Assembly: GCF_010091925.1 (NCBI RefSeq)
Contig: NZ_WVID01000011.1
Location: 62,001 to 126,000 of the forward strand
Direction: 5' to 3'
Source of the DNA: Nostoc sp. B(2019)
GTDB taxonomy: Bacteria; Cyanobacteriota; Cyanobacteriia; Cyanobacteriales; Nostocaceae
Length of the DNA: 64,000 bases
Part shown: positions 27,919 to 37,578 of the stretch, piece by piece
Position numbering within the stretch: the first letter of the stretch is position 1
How the letters are laid out: every line of letters begins with the position of its first letter
Notes under the pieces: model-generated
The model's input: only the letters and a program-made list of their open reading frames with translations
The model's database searches: none
Told to the model about the DNA's origin: nothing
Program-made: the position numbers and the translations under genes

Positions 27919-28680
27919 CTATAATGTCTGTTTTTGCTTTAGTTTGAATGAAATCAAGTTAACAAGTTCTTGAACTGTCCGTATGGTCTCGGCTTCTGCA
28001 TCAGAAATTTCGATCTCAAACTCTTCTTCTATAGCCAGTAATAATTCTATTCCATCTAGGTTATCCATACCTAAGTCATTGGGTGAAAGATCATAGTTAT
28101 TCGATGATGATAAAAAAAATCTAAAAGATTCTCCTAATACAAGAGAGTCAACTAGACTTATATTTTCAACTTCTACCGATTTTTGTTCTGAAATTACTTT
28201 TTTAGCTCTTTCAACAAGAATATTTTCAGATGATAGCTCTTTATTATCTAAATCTTGGTCAAACTTTTCACCAAATGAGGATGGAACTAACGATTGGGTG
28301 TTTTCATTCTGAATTGGTTTGTTTTCAAAACATTTTTCCAATGCAATCTTTACTTCAATCAAAGCTGCTAAGTTATTATTTAGAAGTTCAATAACTCCCA
28401 CTTGTCCTTTGATTTGGCACTGGAGTAAATTGGCAAATTTTTCTTGAACTACCTCTTGAAGTAAAGCCTGCATTGCTGATTGCTGGTCACTTTCAAAAGC
28501 AGCTTTTAAAGCATCTTCATGTGCAGATTGAGATTCTTCCTTAGCTTTGATATATTGATTTTGAATTAGATTTTGCTGTGCTGTTGCCTTAGCAATTGCA
28601 TCACGACTATTACTGATAGCTTTTTGTATATCAGCTAAAATATTTATCATAGGTTGCATAGTGTGCTTAAACTGCTTCAA
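27919..28680 (-). CDS. Coiled-coil protein with acyl-carrier-like domain lacking the carrier serine
   Basis: The 253-residue product has an alpha-helical N-terminal half (about 1-125) rich in Ala, Gln, Glu and Lys, predicted to form coiled coils. A Ser/Glu-rich linker follows. The C-terminal 60 residues look like an acyl carrier protein: SPNDLGMDNLDGIELLLAIEEEFEIEISDAEAETIRTVQELVNLI. In true carriers this reads D-S-L and the serine carries phosphopantetheine; here the codon is AAC for asparagine (near 28053). It therefore cannot be charged by the usual route and may act as a binding module only. It has no lipid-synthesis neighbours. Function is unknown. Confidence 0.72.
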   Translation of the reverse strand: MKQFKHTMQPMINILADIQKAISNSRDAIAKATAQQNLIQNQYIKAKEESQSAHEDALKAAFESDQQSAMQALLQEVVQEKFANLLQCQIKGQVGVIELLNNNLAALIEVKIALEKCFENKPIQNENTQSLVPSSFGEKFDQDLDNKELSSENILVERAKKVISEQKSVEVENISLVDSLVLGESFRFFLSSSNNYDLSPNDLGMDNLDGIELLLAIEEEFEIEISDAEAETIRTVQELVNLISFKLKQKQTL

Positions 28681-28727
28681 TTACTTGGAACTTATTTTAA
28701 GTTATCATGTATATTTTTATTCATTCC

Positions 28728-29332
28728 CTACCAACTCTGACTTAAATTTAAAACAAACCCAGGTAGTAACGGTTCACCGCTCAGTGTTTTAGGGTTATCT
28801 AATACCTCAACCGCATTATTAGGACGATAAATAAAAACTGGGCGTTGTTTTCTATCAATTAACCAACCAAGTTGTGTTCCATTATCAATATACTCTTGCA
28901 TCTTGTCTTGCAAAAGTCGCAAGTTATCGCTACCAGAACACAATTCAATCACAAACTCAGGACAAATCGGTGCAAATTTTTTTCGCAGTTCCGCTGGTAT
29001 GGCTTCCCAGTGATCGCGTTTTATCCACGCTGCATCTGGCGATCGCACCGCACCATTAGGTAAAGTAAACCCACCACTAGAACCAAATCTCACACCTGTA
29101 CCATTGTGCTGTGTCCACGTCCACAACTGCCCAATTAAGTTAAAATTGCGTTCATCAGTTTCGGAACCAGTAGGGCCATAATCACTAATTCTCCAGCAGC
29201 ATTACGTTCGATACGAAAGTCGCGATTTAGCTGACAAAAATCATAAAACTGGTCGTCAGTTAGTGCGATCGCAGGTTGCATTTGCAAGACTATTGGTACA
29301 ATTTCTGTAGCTACAGGTAAGTTGCTGTTCAT
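28728..29332 (-). pseudogene. Uma2-family (DUF820) nuclease gene with a frameshift
   Basis: Two adjoining frames together make one Uma2-family protein. The first (29332-29135) starts MNSNLPVATEIVPIVLQMQPAIALTDDQFYDFCQLNRDFRIERNAAGELVIM and then stops. The second (28728-29126) has WTQHNGTGVRFGSSGGFTLPNGAVRSPDAAWIKRDHW and ICPEFVIELCSGSDNL, the PD-(D/E)XK core. Reading from ATGGCCCTACTGG with one extra base restores PTGSETDERNFNLIGQLWTWTQ, so one base has been lost within the C-run near 29174-29177. Either the gene is dead or the base was miscalled. The family is highly expanded in cyanobacteria. Confidence 0.8.
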
Positions 29333-29386
29333 AATTGCTCTTTGAATACTTCACCTATCTTCAAAATATCTCTTTATAAAAAATTT

Positions 29387-29410
29387 AGGGGTGATTTCAT
29401 AATCACCCCT
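29387..29410 (-). terminator. Terminator after the first ndhD
   Basis: AGGGGTGATT and AATCACCCCT form a perfect 10-bp stem around a 4-base loop. On the minus strand it is followed by AAATTTTTTAT. It lies about 53 bp past the ndhD stop codon and so ends that transcript before the Uma2 gene. Confidence 0.85.
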
Positions 29411-29462
29411 TTATTCCCCTCATATTAGAATTTAATTCCAGCACCCTTTACGGGAAGCATAT

Positions 29463-31076
29463 TTACTCTGAAATATTAACTAAACTCTCAACCTGAGCAT
29501 TAGCCAAGGTTGGCGCTGTAAAAATACGCGAGTACAAACTTGAAGGTTGCTGGTGAGCAACAACTGGTAAAACTTGGCGAGCATGAGTAGCTAATTCTAC
29601 TGCCTTCACATCATAAGTCTGCGTTGCCAACTTGGGATAAAAACCGATACCGACAATTGGAAGCAGCAGACAAGCGGTAATAAATAGTTCACGAGGTTTA
29701 ACATCAGATATTACAGCATCTAGATGTAACTCTTCACTTTGGTTGCCGTAGAAAACTTGGCGCAGCATCGACAGTAAATAGATCGGTGTCAGAATCACGC
29801 CAACCGCTGACAGCAGTACGACTACAACTTTGAAACTGGAACTATAAACATCACTGGTGGCGATACCGAGAAATACCATCAATTCACCAACAAAGCCGCT
29901 CATTCCTGGTAAAGCGAGAGAAGCCATTGAGCCAACGGTGAACAGAGCAAAGGTTTTGGGCATTACCTTAGCCATACCGCCCATTTTATCCATTATCAAG
30001 GTGTGGGTGCGTTCGTAAGTCACCCCGGATAGGAAGAACAAGCTAGCAGCAATCAAACCGTGGGAAACCATTTGTAACACCGCACCGCTGATGCCCAGTT
30101 CTGTATAAGAAGCAATCCCAATCAGTACAAACCCCATGTGGGCAATTGAAGAGTAAGCCAAGCGTCGTTTGAGATTGGTTTGAGCAAAGGCACAGCAAGC
30201 ACCATAGACAATGTTCACTACACCCAAAATGGCTAACACTGGAGCAAAGTACACATGGGCATTAGGCAGCATCTCAACGTTGATGCGGATGAGAGCATAA
30301 CCACCCATTTTTAACAATACACCAGCCAAAATCATTGAACCTGGTGCCGAGGCTTCACCATGAGCATCAGGTAGCCAAGTGTGTAAGGGAAAAATCGGCA
30401 GCTTCACGCCGAAGGCAATCAAGAAACCTGCATAAACTAATAATTCAAAGGCTTTGGGATATTGTTTCATTCCCAGAGTTGCCATGTCGAAGGTGACAGT
30501 ATCTCCAGAGAATGCCATTGCAAAACCCGCTACCAAGATAAATATTGATGCAGCGGCGGTGTAGAGAATGAACTTAGTAGCTGCATAACGGCGGTTTTGT
30601 CCTCCCCAGATGGAAATCAGCAGGTAAACTGGCACTAACTCGATTTCCCACATCAGGAAGAACAACAGCATATCCTGGGCGACAAATACGCCAAGCTGGG
30701 CGCTGTACATCACCAGCATCAAGCCATAAAATAATCGCGGCTTGGTGGTAACTTTCCAAGCCGCGAAGATTGCGAGTGTGTTAATTAATCCTGTTAGCAG
30801 CACTAGGGGCATCGACAAACCATCAACCCCCACCGCCCAATGCAAACCCAACTGCGGAACCCAAGGGTAGTTTTCTACAAGTTGAAATGTTGAATTGTGG
30901 AAGTCGTATTTATACCAAAAAGTATAAATCATCAATGCAAAGTCGGCGATCGCTACTCCTAAACCGTACCACCGCACAGTTCTGCCCTCTTTATCTGGGA
31001 TTAGGGGGATGGCTAAGGCAGCCACCAAAGGCAAGAAAATTATGGCTGTTAGCCAGGGAAGTTCAATATCATTCAT
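29463..31076 (-). CDS. ndhD: NAD(P)H-quinone oxidoreductase subunit 4 (NdhD)
   Basis: NdhD is a proton-pumping membrane subunit of NDH-1, a homologue of complex I subunit ND4. I chose the ATG at 31076 (537 residues; [14 protein letters not shown]) because it matches the start of the second ndhD, whereas the TTG at 31088 is weaker. Conserved features include [22 protein letters not shown] with the key glutamate, and [29 protein letters not shown] with the histidine/lysine channel residues. It resembles the NdhD1/NdhD2 type of respiratory and cyclic NDH-1 rather than the CO2-uptake D3/D4 type, and no ndhF or cup gene is adjacent. Confidence 0.93.
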   Translation of the reverse strand: MNDIELPWLTAIIFLPLVAALAIPLIPDKEGRTVRWYGLGVAIADFALMIYTFWYKYDFHNSTFQLVENYPWVPQLGLHWAVGVDGLSMPLVLLTGLINTLAIFAAWKVTTKPRLFYGLMLVMYSAQLGVFVAQDMLLFFLMWEIELVPVYLLISIWGGQNRRYAATKFILYTAAASIFILVAGFAMAFSGDTVTFDMATLGMKQYPKAFELLVYAGFLIAFGVKLPIFPLHTWLPDAHGEASAPGSMILAGVLLKMGGYALIRINVEMLPNAHVYFAPVLAILGVVNIVYGACCAFAQTNLKRRLAYSSIAHMGFVLIGIASYTELGISGAVLQMVSHGLIAASLFFLSGVTYERTHTLIMDKMGGMAKVMPKTFALFTVGSMASLALPGMSGFVGELMVFLGIATSDVYSSSFKVVVVLLSAVGVILTPIYLLSMLRQVFYGNQSEELHLDAVISDVKPRELFITACLLLPIVGIGFYPKLATQTYDVKAVELATHARQVLPVVAHQQPSSLYSRIFTAPTLANAQVESLVNISE

Positions 31077-31248
31077 CACTGCTGACAATCGGTTTAGAAT
31101 TTCGCTTTTGATTACATTATATTAAGGAGTTTTTAGTTTTGTAAACAATATTTCTCCTTAGAAGATTAAAATTTGGATGTAGATAGTAATAAATACTCAT
31201 TGCTATCTCTTGGCAATCTATTCTAAATGTAAACTTTTGCTAAGTCAA

Positions 31249-31274
31249 CAAAAAAACGGTGACTAATGCCACCG
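31249..31274 (-). terminator. Terminator after the thrB unit
   Basis: On the minus strand CGGTGGCATTAGTCACCG is followed by seven T residues. The stem is CGGTG/CACCG with an 8-base loop. It lies 64 bp past the end of the gene at 31338, marking the end of the thrB transcript and separating it from ndhD. Confidence 0.8.
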
Positions 31275-31337
31275 CCTCAAGATATGACTGCTTTTTAAGA
31301 TGCAGACAACTGCTAAATAAGACTTGAAACTACACTT

Positions 31338-31847
31338 TTAAACGATACGATTGACAATTGTCCATACTTCCCCATCTGAGCGAACATAAGGAACTGATAT
31401 GGTTTTGAACCCGGTAATGAAAGGCTTGTAATATACCTGCCAATACATTGGACTTAGATAATCGGCGCAAGCTTTCAGAAGACGGATTTCTGTGGATAGT
31501 TCTCCCGCAAGTTGATTAACGCGTTGAGCATGAACCTGAGCTACTCTTTTGGCCTCATCTAGCTGCTGCTGTTGAGTAAGTTGTTTTGATTCAATTTGGC
31601 AACATGCTAATTCAGCTTGTTTATGATGTAGCTGCATTTCCAAGGCGGCGATCGCATCATCTATGCCTTTAAGTTCAGCAGATAATTGAGGATTTTCTCT
31701 AGCATGGCGACGGTACGCCTCAACTGTGGCTAGGGGTGAATCATTTCCACCAGATATTGCTTTATTAATATTGAGAGCTGCACGTTCTTGCTGGAGAACT
31801 TGAATTTGAGAGTTAAGTGCTGCTATTTCTGCCTGAATTTGCTGCAT
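31338..31847 (-). CDS. Coiled-coil protein of unknown function
   Basis: The 169-residue product begins MQQIQAEIAALNSQIQVLQQERAALNI, a long coiled coil, and has a second helical stretch (DAIAALEMQLHHKQAELACCQIESKQLTQQQQLDEAKRVAQVHAQRVNQLAGEL). The last 50 residues (LSPMYWQVYYKPFITGFKTISVPYVRSDGEVWTIVNRIV) form a distinct hydrophobic and aromatic tail. It starts 9 bp after the thrB stop, so the two are probably cotranscribed. I recognise no family. Confidence 0.6.
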   Translation of the reverse strand: MQQIQAEIAALNSQIQVLQQERAALNINKAISGGNDSPLATVEAYRRHARENPQLSAELKGIDDAIAALEMQLHHKQAELACCQIESKQLTQQQQLDEAKRVAQVHAQRVNQLAGELSTEIRLLKACADYLSPMYWQVYYKPFITGFKTISVPYVRSDGEVWTIVNRIV

Positions 31848-31856
31848 AATTCTTGT

Positions 31857-32780
31857 TTATCCTTCGTGAAAGCTGCTTGCGCCTTGGGTATCTAGAGAAA
31901 GCGATCGCACAACAGCTGTAATTCCTGCTTCTTGCCAAGCGGTTAACATCGCCATTTCTACAGCCTGTGACTGTGTTGTATCTGCCAAAGCTAACAGTGT
32001 CGGCCCCGCACCACTAATTACCATGCCGTAAGCACCAGCAGCCACAGCTGCTATGTTGACAGCATCGTAACCAGGAATCAAGGCTTTGCGATAGGGTTGA
32101 TGTAACTTATCTTGCAAAGCCGTCCTTAACCATTCTCCCTTACCAGTTTCCAAACCACGCAACAACAACCCCAGATGTGCCGTATTAAAAATTGCGTCTG
32201 CACGACTCACCTCAGTTGGTAGAACGCGCCGCGCTGTTGAAGTAGAAAGTTCAAAATCAGGAATAGCCAGCACAGGCACAACATTCTCATGCCAGGGAAT
32301 CTCGCAGATTTCCCAACCTGTGCTGCTGGTTGCAGCCAGACGACATCCCCCCAACAAAGCTGGAACTACATTATCAGGATGTCCCTCCATTGCGATCGCT
32401 AATTCCATCACTTGCAACTGGCTCAGAGGCGTACCCGCCAATTCATTAGCACCAACCAACCCACCAACAATTGCTGTAGCTGAACTACCCAAACCCCGTG
32501 CTAGTGGGACACCCAGCCGAATCTCCATTTTCATTGATGGCGGCGTCTGCTCTATATATTGATATAACTTTGCAAACGCTTGGTAGAGAAGATTGCTCTC
32601 ATCAGTTTGTACTCGTTCTGCTTCCGCACCTGTGACATGAATAGTTAACCCTCCCTCTTGTAGGCGAGTGAACTTAAACTCGTTATGCAGCGTTAAAGCT
32701 GCGCCGATGCAATCAAAACCAGGTCCCAAATTAGCAGTTGTGGCAGGAACGGTAACAGTGACACTAGAAACAACAGACAT
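31857..32780 (-). CDS. thrB: Homoserine kinase
   Basis: ThrB phosphorylates homoserine in threonine synthesis. The 307-residue product (ATG at 32780 preferred over TTG at 32786) is a GHMP-superfamily kinase. [23 protein letters not shown] is the N-terminal motif, [21 protein letters not shown] is the ATP-binding glycine-rich loop, and [15 protein letters not shown] is the C-terminal glycine motif. No other threonine-pathway gene is nearby. Confidence 0.96.
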   Translation of the reverse strand: MSVVSSVTVTVPATTANLGPGFDCIGAALTLHNEFKFTRLQEGGLTIHVTGAEAERVQTDESNLLYQAFAKLYQYIEQTPPSMKMEIRLGVPLARGLGSSATAIVGGLVGANELAGTPLSQLQVMELAIAMEGHPDNVVPALLGGCRLAATSSTGWEICEIPWHENVVPVLAIPDFELSTSTARRVLPTEVSRADAIFNTAHLGLLLRGLETGKGEWLRTALQDKLHQPYRKALIPGYDAVNIAAVAAGAYGMVISGAGPTLLALADTTQSQAVEMAMLTAWQEAGITAVVRSLSLDTQGASSFHEG

Positions 32781-33052
32781 CTGCAAATACTCACTAATCG
32801 ATCAACAAGCATCTCATGTATTCATGGCAATTTGGGTGAGTTTTTGCTCGGTGTTGGGGATACTTTGATCACACCCTACTTTAATCTATACATCAAACCT
32901 CAATTTGCAGTGATTGATGGCTCTAGCAAAATTAGCTTGTTGTAATTTAGATATTTGGATTGTGCGATCGCTCTACTCAATCTACAAATATCAGTCTCAA
33001 AAATAATTTCGGATACACAGAGAATAAGTTAGTTTGCTGAAACGCAACGCTT

Positions 33053-33610
33053 TTAGTAACTTTTATTCGTAACTCTAATCAGAAAACGTAGAGCTTCATT
33101 TACTGCTTGAGCGTTGGGAAACATTTCTATAACGTCTGCTTCTAAATGAACTGTTAACCCTTCAGAATTTTTGCCATTATGTTGTTCAAATTTTCCTATA
33201 ATATTATTTTCCAAAACTTGATATGACTGAGGTTGAGTTTCAGGTATAAGCTTTTGGGAAGATGAATCATTTAGTTTCTTAGCAAGGGATTCCCAACTAG
33301 TTGCTTTCAGCTTAAAGTGATCCTTTGCTTCACGTAATGTTTTAAACTGTTGCTTTAGAATATCAATCGTATGAATATCCTTTTGATAAGTCTGGGTTTG
33401 TTTATTAAGGTCTTCCTCAACCATATCAACTACCTCATTAATGAGTCGGTCATGATTTTCGGAAATTTGAGCCGCAGCCCCTAAAATACGGGAGGTTGCT
33501 TTGATCTGCACTTCGGTCTCTTGTTTAAGTCTATCGGCAATATTACGAATTTGCTCCCCCAACTTAGCTTTACTTTGAGTTCCTATGGTTGATGCTGATT
33601 TTTTGCTCAT
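33053..33610 (-). CDS. Helical protein paired with a repeat coiled-coil protein
   Basis: The 185-residue product is helical and charged (GEQIRNIADRLKQETEVQIKATSRILGAAAQISENHDRLINEVVDMVEEDL...). The last 35 residues (LTVHLEADVIEMFPNAQAVNEALRFLIRVTNKS) have the strand-helix-helix look of ribbon-helix-helix antitoxin-like modules common in cyanobacteria. It begins 12 bp after the preceding coiled-coil gene, so the two form an operon. No known family is recognised; a role with its partner is inferred from spacing only. Confidence 0.6.
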   Translation of the reverse strand: MSKKSASTIGTQSKAKLGEQIRNIADRLKQETEVQIKATSRILGAAAQISENHDRLINEVVDMVEEDLNKQTQTYQKDIHTIDILKQQFKTLREAKDHFKLKATSWESLAKKLNDSSSQKLIPETQPQSYQVLENNIIGKFEQHNGKNSEGLTVHLEADVIEMFPNAQAVNEALRFLIRVTNKSY

Positions 33611-33622
33611 AAAGATGCTTAT

Positions 33623-34756
33623 TTATTCCGAAAGTATCTCTTTAATAGCAAGCCAGATACGTTTAAACTTTTGTACCAGACCTACAGGATTACCTGTTGT
33701 TTCCTCTTCCACCGAATCTACTAGGGATTGAATTCTATCCATGCGCTCTGCTACAACGTAGAGGTTATTTATAGCTTCATCCTTACTTGCCAGGGATTCG
33801 CGCAGTATAACAACCATCTCAGCAATTTCCCGTTTTAGCCTTTCGTTCTCAGCTTTACGACGAGTTTCCCATCCCTTAATACCAGCCTTGGAACGTCGCT
33901 CAAATTTAAGTTGTGTTTGTGCCTCATTATATAGAGTTAAATAGTTATCTCGCTCAGACTTTATTTCTTCATATTGGGCAAGTAATTCAGCCGCTCTAGC
34001 TTTTTCTTCATTGTAACGATGTAGAGTCTGCTGATAATTTTTTTGCTCATCAAGATATATTTGGTAATTGTGTACTGCACGTTCTCTTAACTCATTAACC
34101 TCAATTTGGTAAGTTTGAATATTTTGCTGAATTTGAGTGAGTTGGGATACTGCATCTTGATTTTCTTTTGCACGTTGTTGCCATTCATCACGTTGAGCAA
34201 TTAATTCAGTTGCTTTCGCTTTTGCTTCATTGTAACGATTTAGAGCCTGCTGATAATTTTCTTTTTCATCAACATAGATTAAATAATTGTGTGCTGCACG
34301 TTTTTCTAACTCGTTAACCTTAACTTGGTAAGTTTGGATATCTTGCTGAATTTGAGTCAGTTGAGATACTGCATCTTGATTTTCTTTTGCACGTTGTTGC
34401 CATTCATCACGTTGGGCAATTAATTCAGTTGCTCTCGTTTTTTCTCCGTTGTAGAGGCATAAAGCCTGTTGATAATTTTTTTGTTCATTAAGATATATCT
34501 GGTAATTGTGTGCTGCACGTTCTTCTAATTCGTTAACCTCAACTTGGTAAGTTTGGATATCTTGCTGAACTTGAGTCAGTTGAGATGCAGCTTCCTGATT
34601 TTCTTTTGCACGTTGCTGCCATTCATCACGTTGGGCACGAACAGTCATCAATAACTGTTTAAGTTCAGGATAAGAAAGTGGTTCTTTCGCAGGTGGATGA
34701 GGATTATTGACAGAGCGATTTTTGCGACGATCCTTGTCTGCGTCTCGCATAGCCAT
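33623..34756 (-). CDS. Coiled-coil protein with three 73-residue tandem repeats
   Basis: The 377-residue product is almost entirely helical. Three near-identical 73-residue units begin at residues 41, 114 and 187 with AQRDEWQQRAKENQ and include LTQ(V/I)QQ(D/N)IQTYQ and AHNY(Q/L)IY. A fourth partial copy starts at 260. The C-terminal third (AGIKGWETRRKAENERLKREIAEMVVILRESLASKDEAINNLYVVAERMDRIQSLV) is a separate helical region. No signal peptide or membrane segment is seen. It precedes the 185-residue gene by 12 bp. Function is unknown; a filament or scaffold role is a guess. Confidence 0.65.
   Translation of the reverse strand: MAMRDADKDRRKNRSVNNPHPPAKEPLSYPELKQLLMTVRAQRDEWQQRAKENQEAASQLTQVQQDIQTYQVEVNELEERAAHNYQIYLNEQKNYQQALCLYNGEKTRATELIAQRDEWQQRAKENQDAVSQLTQIQQDIQTYQVKVNELEKRAAHNYLIYVDEKENYQQALNRYNEAKAKATELIAQRDEWQQRAKENQDAVSQLTQIQQNIQTYQIEVNELRERAVHNYQIYLDEQKNYQQTLHRYNEEKARAAELLAQYEEIKSERDNYLTLYNEAQTQLKFERRSKAGIKGWETRRKAENERLKREIAEMVVILRESLASKDEAINNLYVVAERMDRIQSLVDSVEEETTGNPVGLVQKFKRIWLAIKEILSE
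33980..34636 (-). repeat. Three 219-bp in-gene tandem repeats
   Basis: Units at 34636-34418, 34417-34199 and 34198-33980 each encode one 73-residue repeat. The nucleotide copies are very similar: the stretch CATCACGTTG...CACGTTGTTGCCATTC recurs at unit boundaries. The spacing is exactly 219 bp without indels, which fits recent unequal duplication. Confidence 0.8.
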
Positions 34757-34812
34757 AATAAATGTTATAAATATTACTTTAATTCCTATGTTAATACAAT
34801 CTTTTGACGTGT

Positions 34813-34849
34813 AAAAGCGATCACCTCAACATTAGGAGCGATCGCTTTT
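34813..34849. terminator. Hairpin with T-run upstream of the coiled-coil unit
   Basis: AAAAGCGATC and GATCGCTTTT are perfect 10-bp inverted arms separated by 17 bases, with flanking T or A runs on both sides. It lies 42 bp past the second ndhD stop on the minus strand, so on that strand it can end ndhD transcription (stem then TTTTACAC). The arms contain HIP1-like GCGATC, so a repeat origin is also possible. Confidence 0.5.
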
Positions 34850-34890
34850 TTCCCTTAACTGTCTAAAAAGTTCCTAAAACGTTTGTTACC

Positions 34891-36549
34891 TCAGTCTCTA
34901 ACGATTTGCGGAACTAAAAATCTATTGGCATATATCCGAGGTTTTGTTTGCGAGACTATGGCATAAGACTGACGAAGATGAGTATTCACTGCGACAGTCT
35001 TCACGTCGTACATCTGCATCGCCATTTTGGGATAAAAACCAATACCAATAATCATCAGTAGAAAACAGGCAGCGATAAACACCTCACGGGGTCTAGCATC
35101 GTCGTAGACTGCATCTTCTGGTACTAAGCAATCTGTACCAAAACAAACTGTTCCCTCATCTTCTTGATTTTCCAAGCCTGCATTATTGATGTCGCAGATG
35201 AGTGCTGCACCCTTACCATAAAATACCTGTCGCAGCATAGAAAGGAGATAGATAGGTGTAAGGATGACTCCAACTGCTGCGAGAAAAACCGTCACAGTGC
35301 AGAAAGCCGAACTGTAAACATCACTGGTTGTCAAACCAACGAATACCGAAAGTTCACCAGCAAAGCCGCTCATACCAGGAAGGGCTAAGGATGCCATCGC
35401 TCCGATTGTAAACAGGGCGAATACTTTGGGCATAGCTTGACCAATACCGCCCATATCTTTCATTACCATTGTGTGGGTGCGATCGTAAGTAACACCTGCC
35501 AAGAAGAACAGTACTGAGGCGATCAAACCATGCGAGATCATCTGCAACATCGCGCCGTTGATTCCTAAATCAGTGAAGGACGCAATCCCAAGCAGTACAA
35601 ACCCCATGTGAGATATCGACGAATAAGCTAAACGCCGTTTCATGTTGGTCTGAGCAAAGGAGTTTAATGCACCATAAATAATATTGACAACACCCAGAAT
35701 GGCTAGAACTGGCGCAAAGTAAATGTGTGCATCGGGAAGTAGCTCAAGATTCAGGCGAATCAGTCCGTATCCGCCCATCTTCAACAACACACCAGCCAGA
35801 ATCATCGACACAGGAGAGGATGCTTCGCCGTGAGCATCAGGCAACCAGGTATGCATGGGGAAAACAGCAAGCTTGACGCCAAATGCAATCAACAATCCTG
35901 CATAAAGTAGCAGTTGTAGACCAAGCGGATATTCCTTCATGCCGAGTGCGGTTATATCAAATGTCATATTACCGCCGCCATATAGCCCCATTGCCAAGGC
36001 TGCCACCAAAATAAATATAGAAGCCGCTGCTGTATATAGCAAGAATTTTGTAGCTGCGTAGCGACGCTTCTGCCCACCCCAAATACAGATTAGTAGGTAT
36101 ACAGGAATTAGCTCTACTTCCCACATAATGAAAAATAGCAGCAAGTCTTTGGCAACGAACACACCTACCTGTGCGGAATACAGCACAAGCATTAGGAAAT
36201 AGAAGAGACGGGGGCGGTGATCAACTTGCCAGGCTGAAAAAATTGAAAGTGTGGTGACAAATCCTGCCAGCAGCACAAGCGGTACTGAAAGTCCATCGAC
36301 CGATAATGACCAGTTCAGACCTAACTGAGGTACCCAGGCATAATTCTCCACGAGTTGAAAACTAGCACTGCTCGCATCGTAATGCTTCCAAAAGGCATAG
36401 CACATCAAGGCAAAGTCTGCAATACCTACACCCAGTGCATACCATCGCAGGCGCTTGCCGTCTTTATCAGGCAGCACAGGAATCAGCAGCGAAGCAACGA
36501 GTGGCAGCAAGACGATCGCAGTAAGCCAGGGAAATCGATCCGCTATCAT
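34891..36549 (-). CDS. ndhD: NAD(P)H-quinone oxidoreductase subunit 4 (NdhD), second paralogue
   Basis: This 552-residue protein aligns with the other NdhD along its whole length ([49 protein letters not shown]). It keeps [26 protein letters not shown] and [33 protein letters not shown]. It differs by a longer acidic, cysteine-containing loop before the last membrane helices ([40 protein letters not shown]). Cyanobacteria carry several NdhD forms that define NDH-1 subtypes; this pair looks like NdhD1/NdhD2-type. Which one is which cannot be told here. Confidence 0.92.
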   Translation of the reverse strand: MIADRFPWLTAIVLLPLVASLLIPVLPDKDGKRLRWYALGVGIADFALMCYAFWKHYDASSASFQLVENYAWVPQLGLNWSLSVDGLSVPLVLLAGFVTTLSIFSAWQVDHRPRLFYFLMLVLYSAQVGVFVAKDLLLFFIMWEVELIPVYLLICIWGGQKRRYAATKFLLYTAAASIFILVAALAMGLYGGGNMTFDITALGMKEYPLGLQLLLYAGLLIAFGVKLAVFPMHTWLPDAHGEASSPVSMILAGVLLKMGGYGLIRLNLELLPDAHIYFAPVLAILGVVNIIYGALNSFAQTNMKRRLAYSSISHMGFVLLGIASFTDLGINGAMLQMISHGLIASVLFFLAGVTYDRTHTMVMKDMGGIGQAMPKVFALFTIGAMASLALPGMSGFAGELSVFVGLTTSDVYSSAFCTVTVFLAAVGVILTPIYLLSMLRQVFYGKGAALICDINNAGLENQEDEGTVCFGTDCLVPEDAVYDDARPREVFIAACFLLMIIGIGFYPKMAMQMYDVKTVAVNTHLRQSYAIVSQTKPRIYANRFLVPQIVRD

Positions 36550-36931
36550 GTCAATAAGAAAAAATACTTATTTGTGAATGAAGTCATTCTACTAAACTTT
36601 GTAACAATTTCTTCATAAGTCTTTTCCCTAGGTATGTATAGACGGAACTCTGTTCCTTAACTCACTGACTTTCTAGTGAACAGTCAAATACCCGTTATGA
36701 ATGCTGAAGTTATCGTTACTAAATATTGAAAGCTTTCCCCTACGTCGTACACCCAGTTCTCAGATGTGCAACTCGTCATACTGTTTGCGTTCGTCTTCGT
36801 CTCGTAGAGAAGCGTTTCCGCAGAGGATCTTACTAACAAACAAAAATGCGATCGCTAGCTAACACATGATTTGCATCAGCGTAATTTTACACTTGTCTTT
36901 ACAAGATTAAGAATATTAAATCACTTCATCA
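36550..36931. other. Spacer upstream of ndhD, no gene seen
   Basis: This 382-bp spacer contains an interspersed-repeat fragment near 36775-36830 (GTCTTCGTCTCGTAGAGAAG, GTTTCCGCAGAGG). The proximal 150 bp upstream of the ndhD start must hold its promoter, but no clear -35/-10 pair stands out. No gene or RNA is visible. Confidence 0.4.
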
Positions 36932-37366
36932 CTAACGCACGGTAACGGCTTGTAATTGTTGTACATGAGATTTAAAAACAAACCAGGTTTGCCTACCGTC
37001 ACCCTGCTGATTGCAAGGAAGTGGCTTCTCAAATGTGACTTCCCAGTAATCCCTGAGACGTTCACCATTACCAGTAGGACTCACTACCTGACTATTGTTA
37101 CTACTTAGAATAGACGAGACAAAAAATTTATCACCTGATCTAACGGCGCACTTTTGATCTGGCTGTGTTATGTTACGTGCTTGTAGATACCAGCTTTCTT
37201 CCCGCTTGAAAGTAGTACCTCCAGGAGCAGTAACCCTTAAAACGCGTATTACAGGAGTAGTTTGAGAAGACACAGTATTGGGAATTATCACACCCAACAC
37301 TCCAAACGCCAAACCCAGACACAAAAGTAATTTCTTGGAATGCAACTTAGTATTACCAATACTCAT
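36932..37366 (-). CDS. Secreted protein of unknown function
   Basis: The 144-residue product has a signal peptide (KKLLLCLGLAFGVLGVIIPNTVSSQ, cleavage likely after VSSQ or SSQT). The mature part (TPVIRVLRVTAPGGTTFKREESWYLQARNITQPDQKCAVRSGDKFFVSSI...DYWEVTFEKPLPCNQQGDGRQTWFVFKSHVQ) is compact and has two cysteines that could form a disulphide. It is monocistronic. I recognise no family. Confidence 0.65.
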   Translation of the reverse strand: MSIGNTKLHSKKLLLCLGLAFGVLGVIIPNTVSSQTTPVIRVLRVTAPGGTTFKREESWYLQARNITQPDQKCAVRSGDKFFVSSILSSNNSQVVSPTGNGERLRDYWEVTFEKPLPCNQQGDGRQTWFVFKSHVQQLQAVTVR

Positions 37367-37578
37367 ATTGGATTTCCTCAGTATTAAGTATAACTTTCAA
37401 CCCGAATTTCATTATTGTCACATGAATCTTAGTCCTAAGTAAATCAGGCATTCTAAATTGTTACCAAATTTACGCTTGGCAAATTTTACTAACTAGAGTT
37501 AAGCGTTCTTACTTCAGAAGCAATTCAGAAGAGAAAGAGTAGCGTGTTAGCGTAGTTTCCCGTAGGTATAGCTCTTTA

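Noticed and set aside
33980-34636. CRISPR array
   Set aside because: The 219-bp repeats are contiguous, in frame and coding, without spacers; the short tandem repeats elsewhere also have no spacer pattern.
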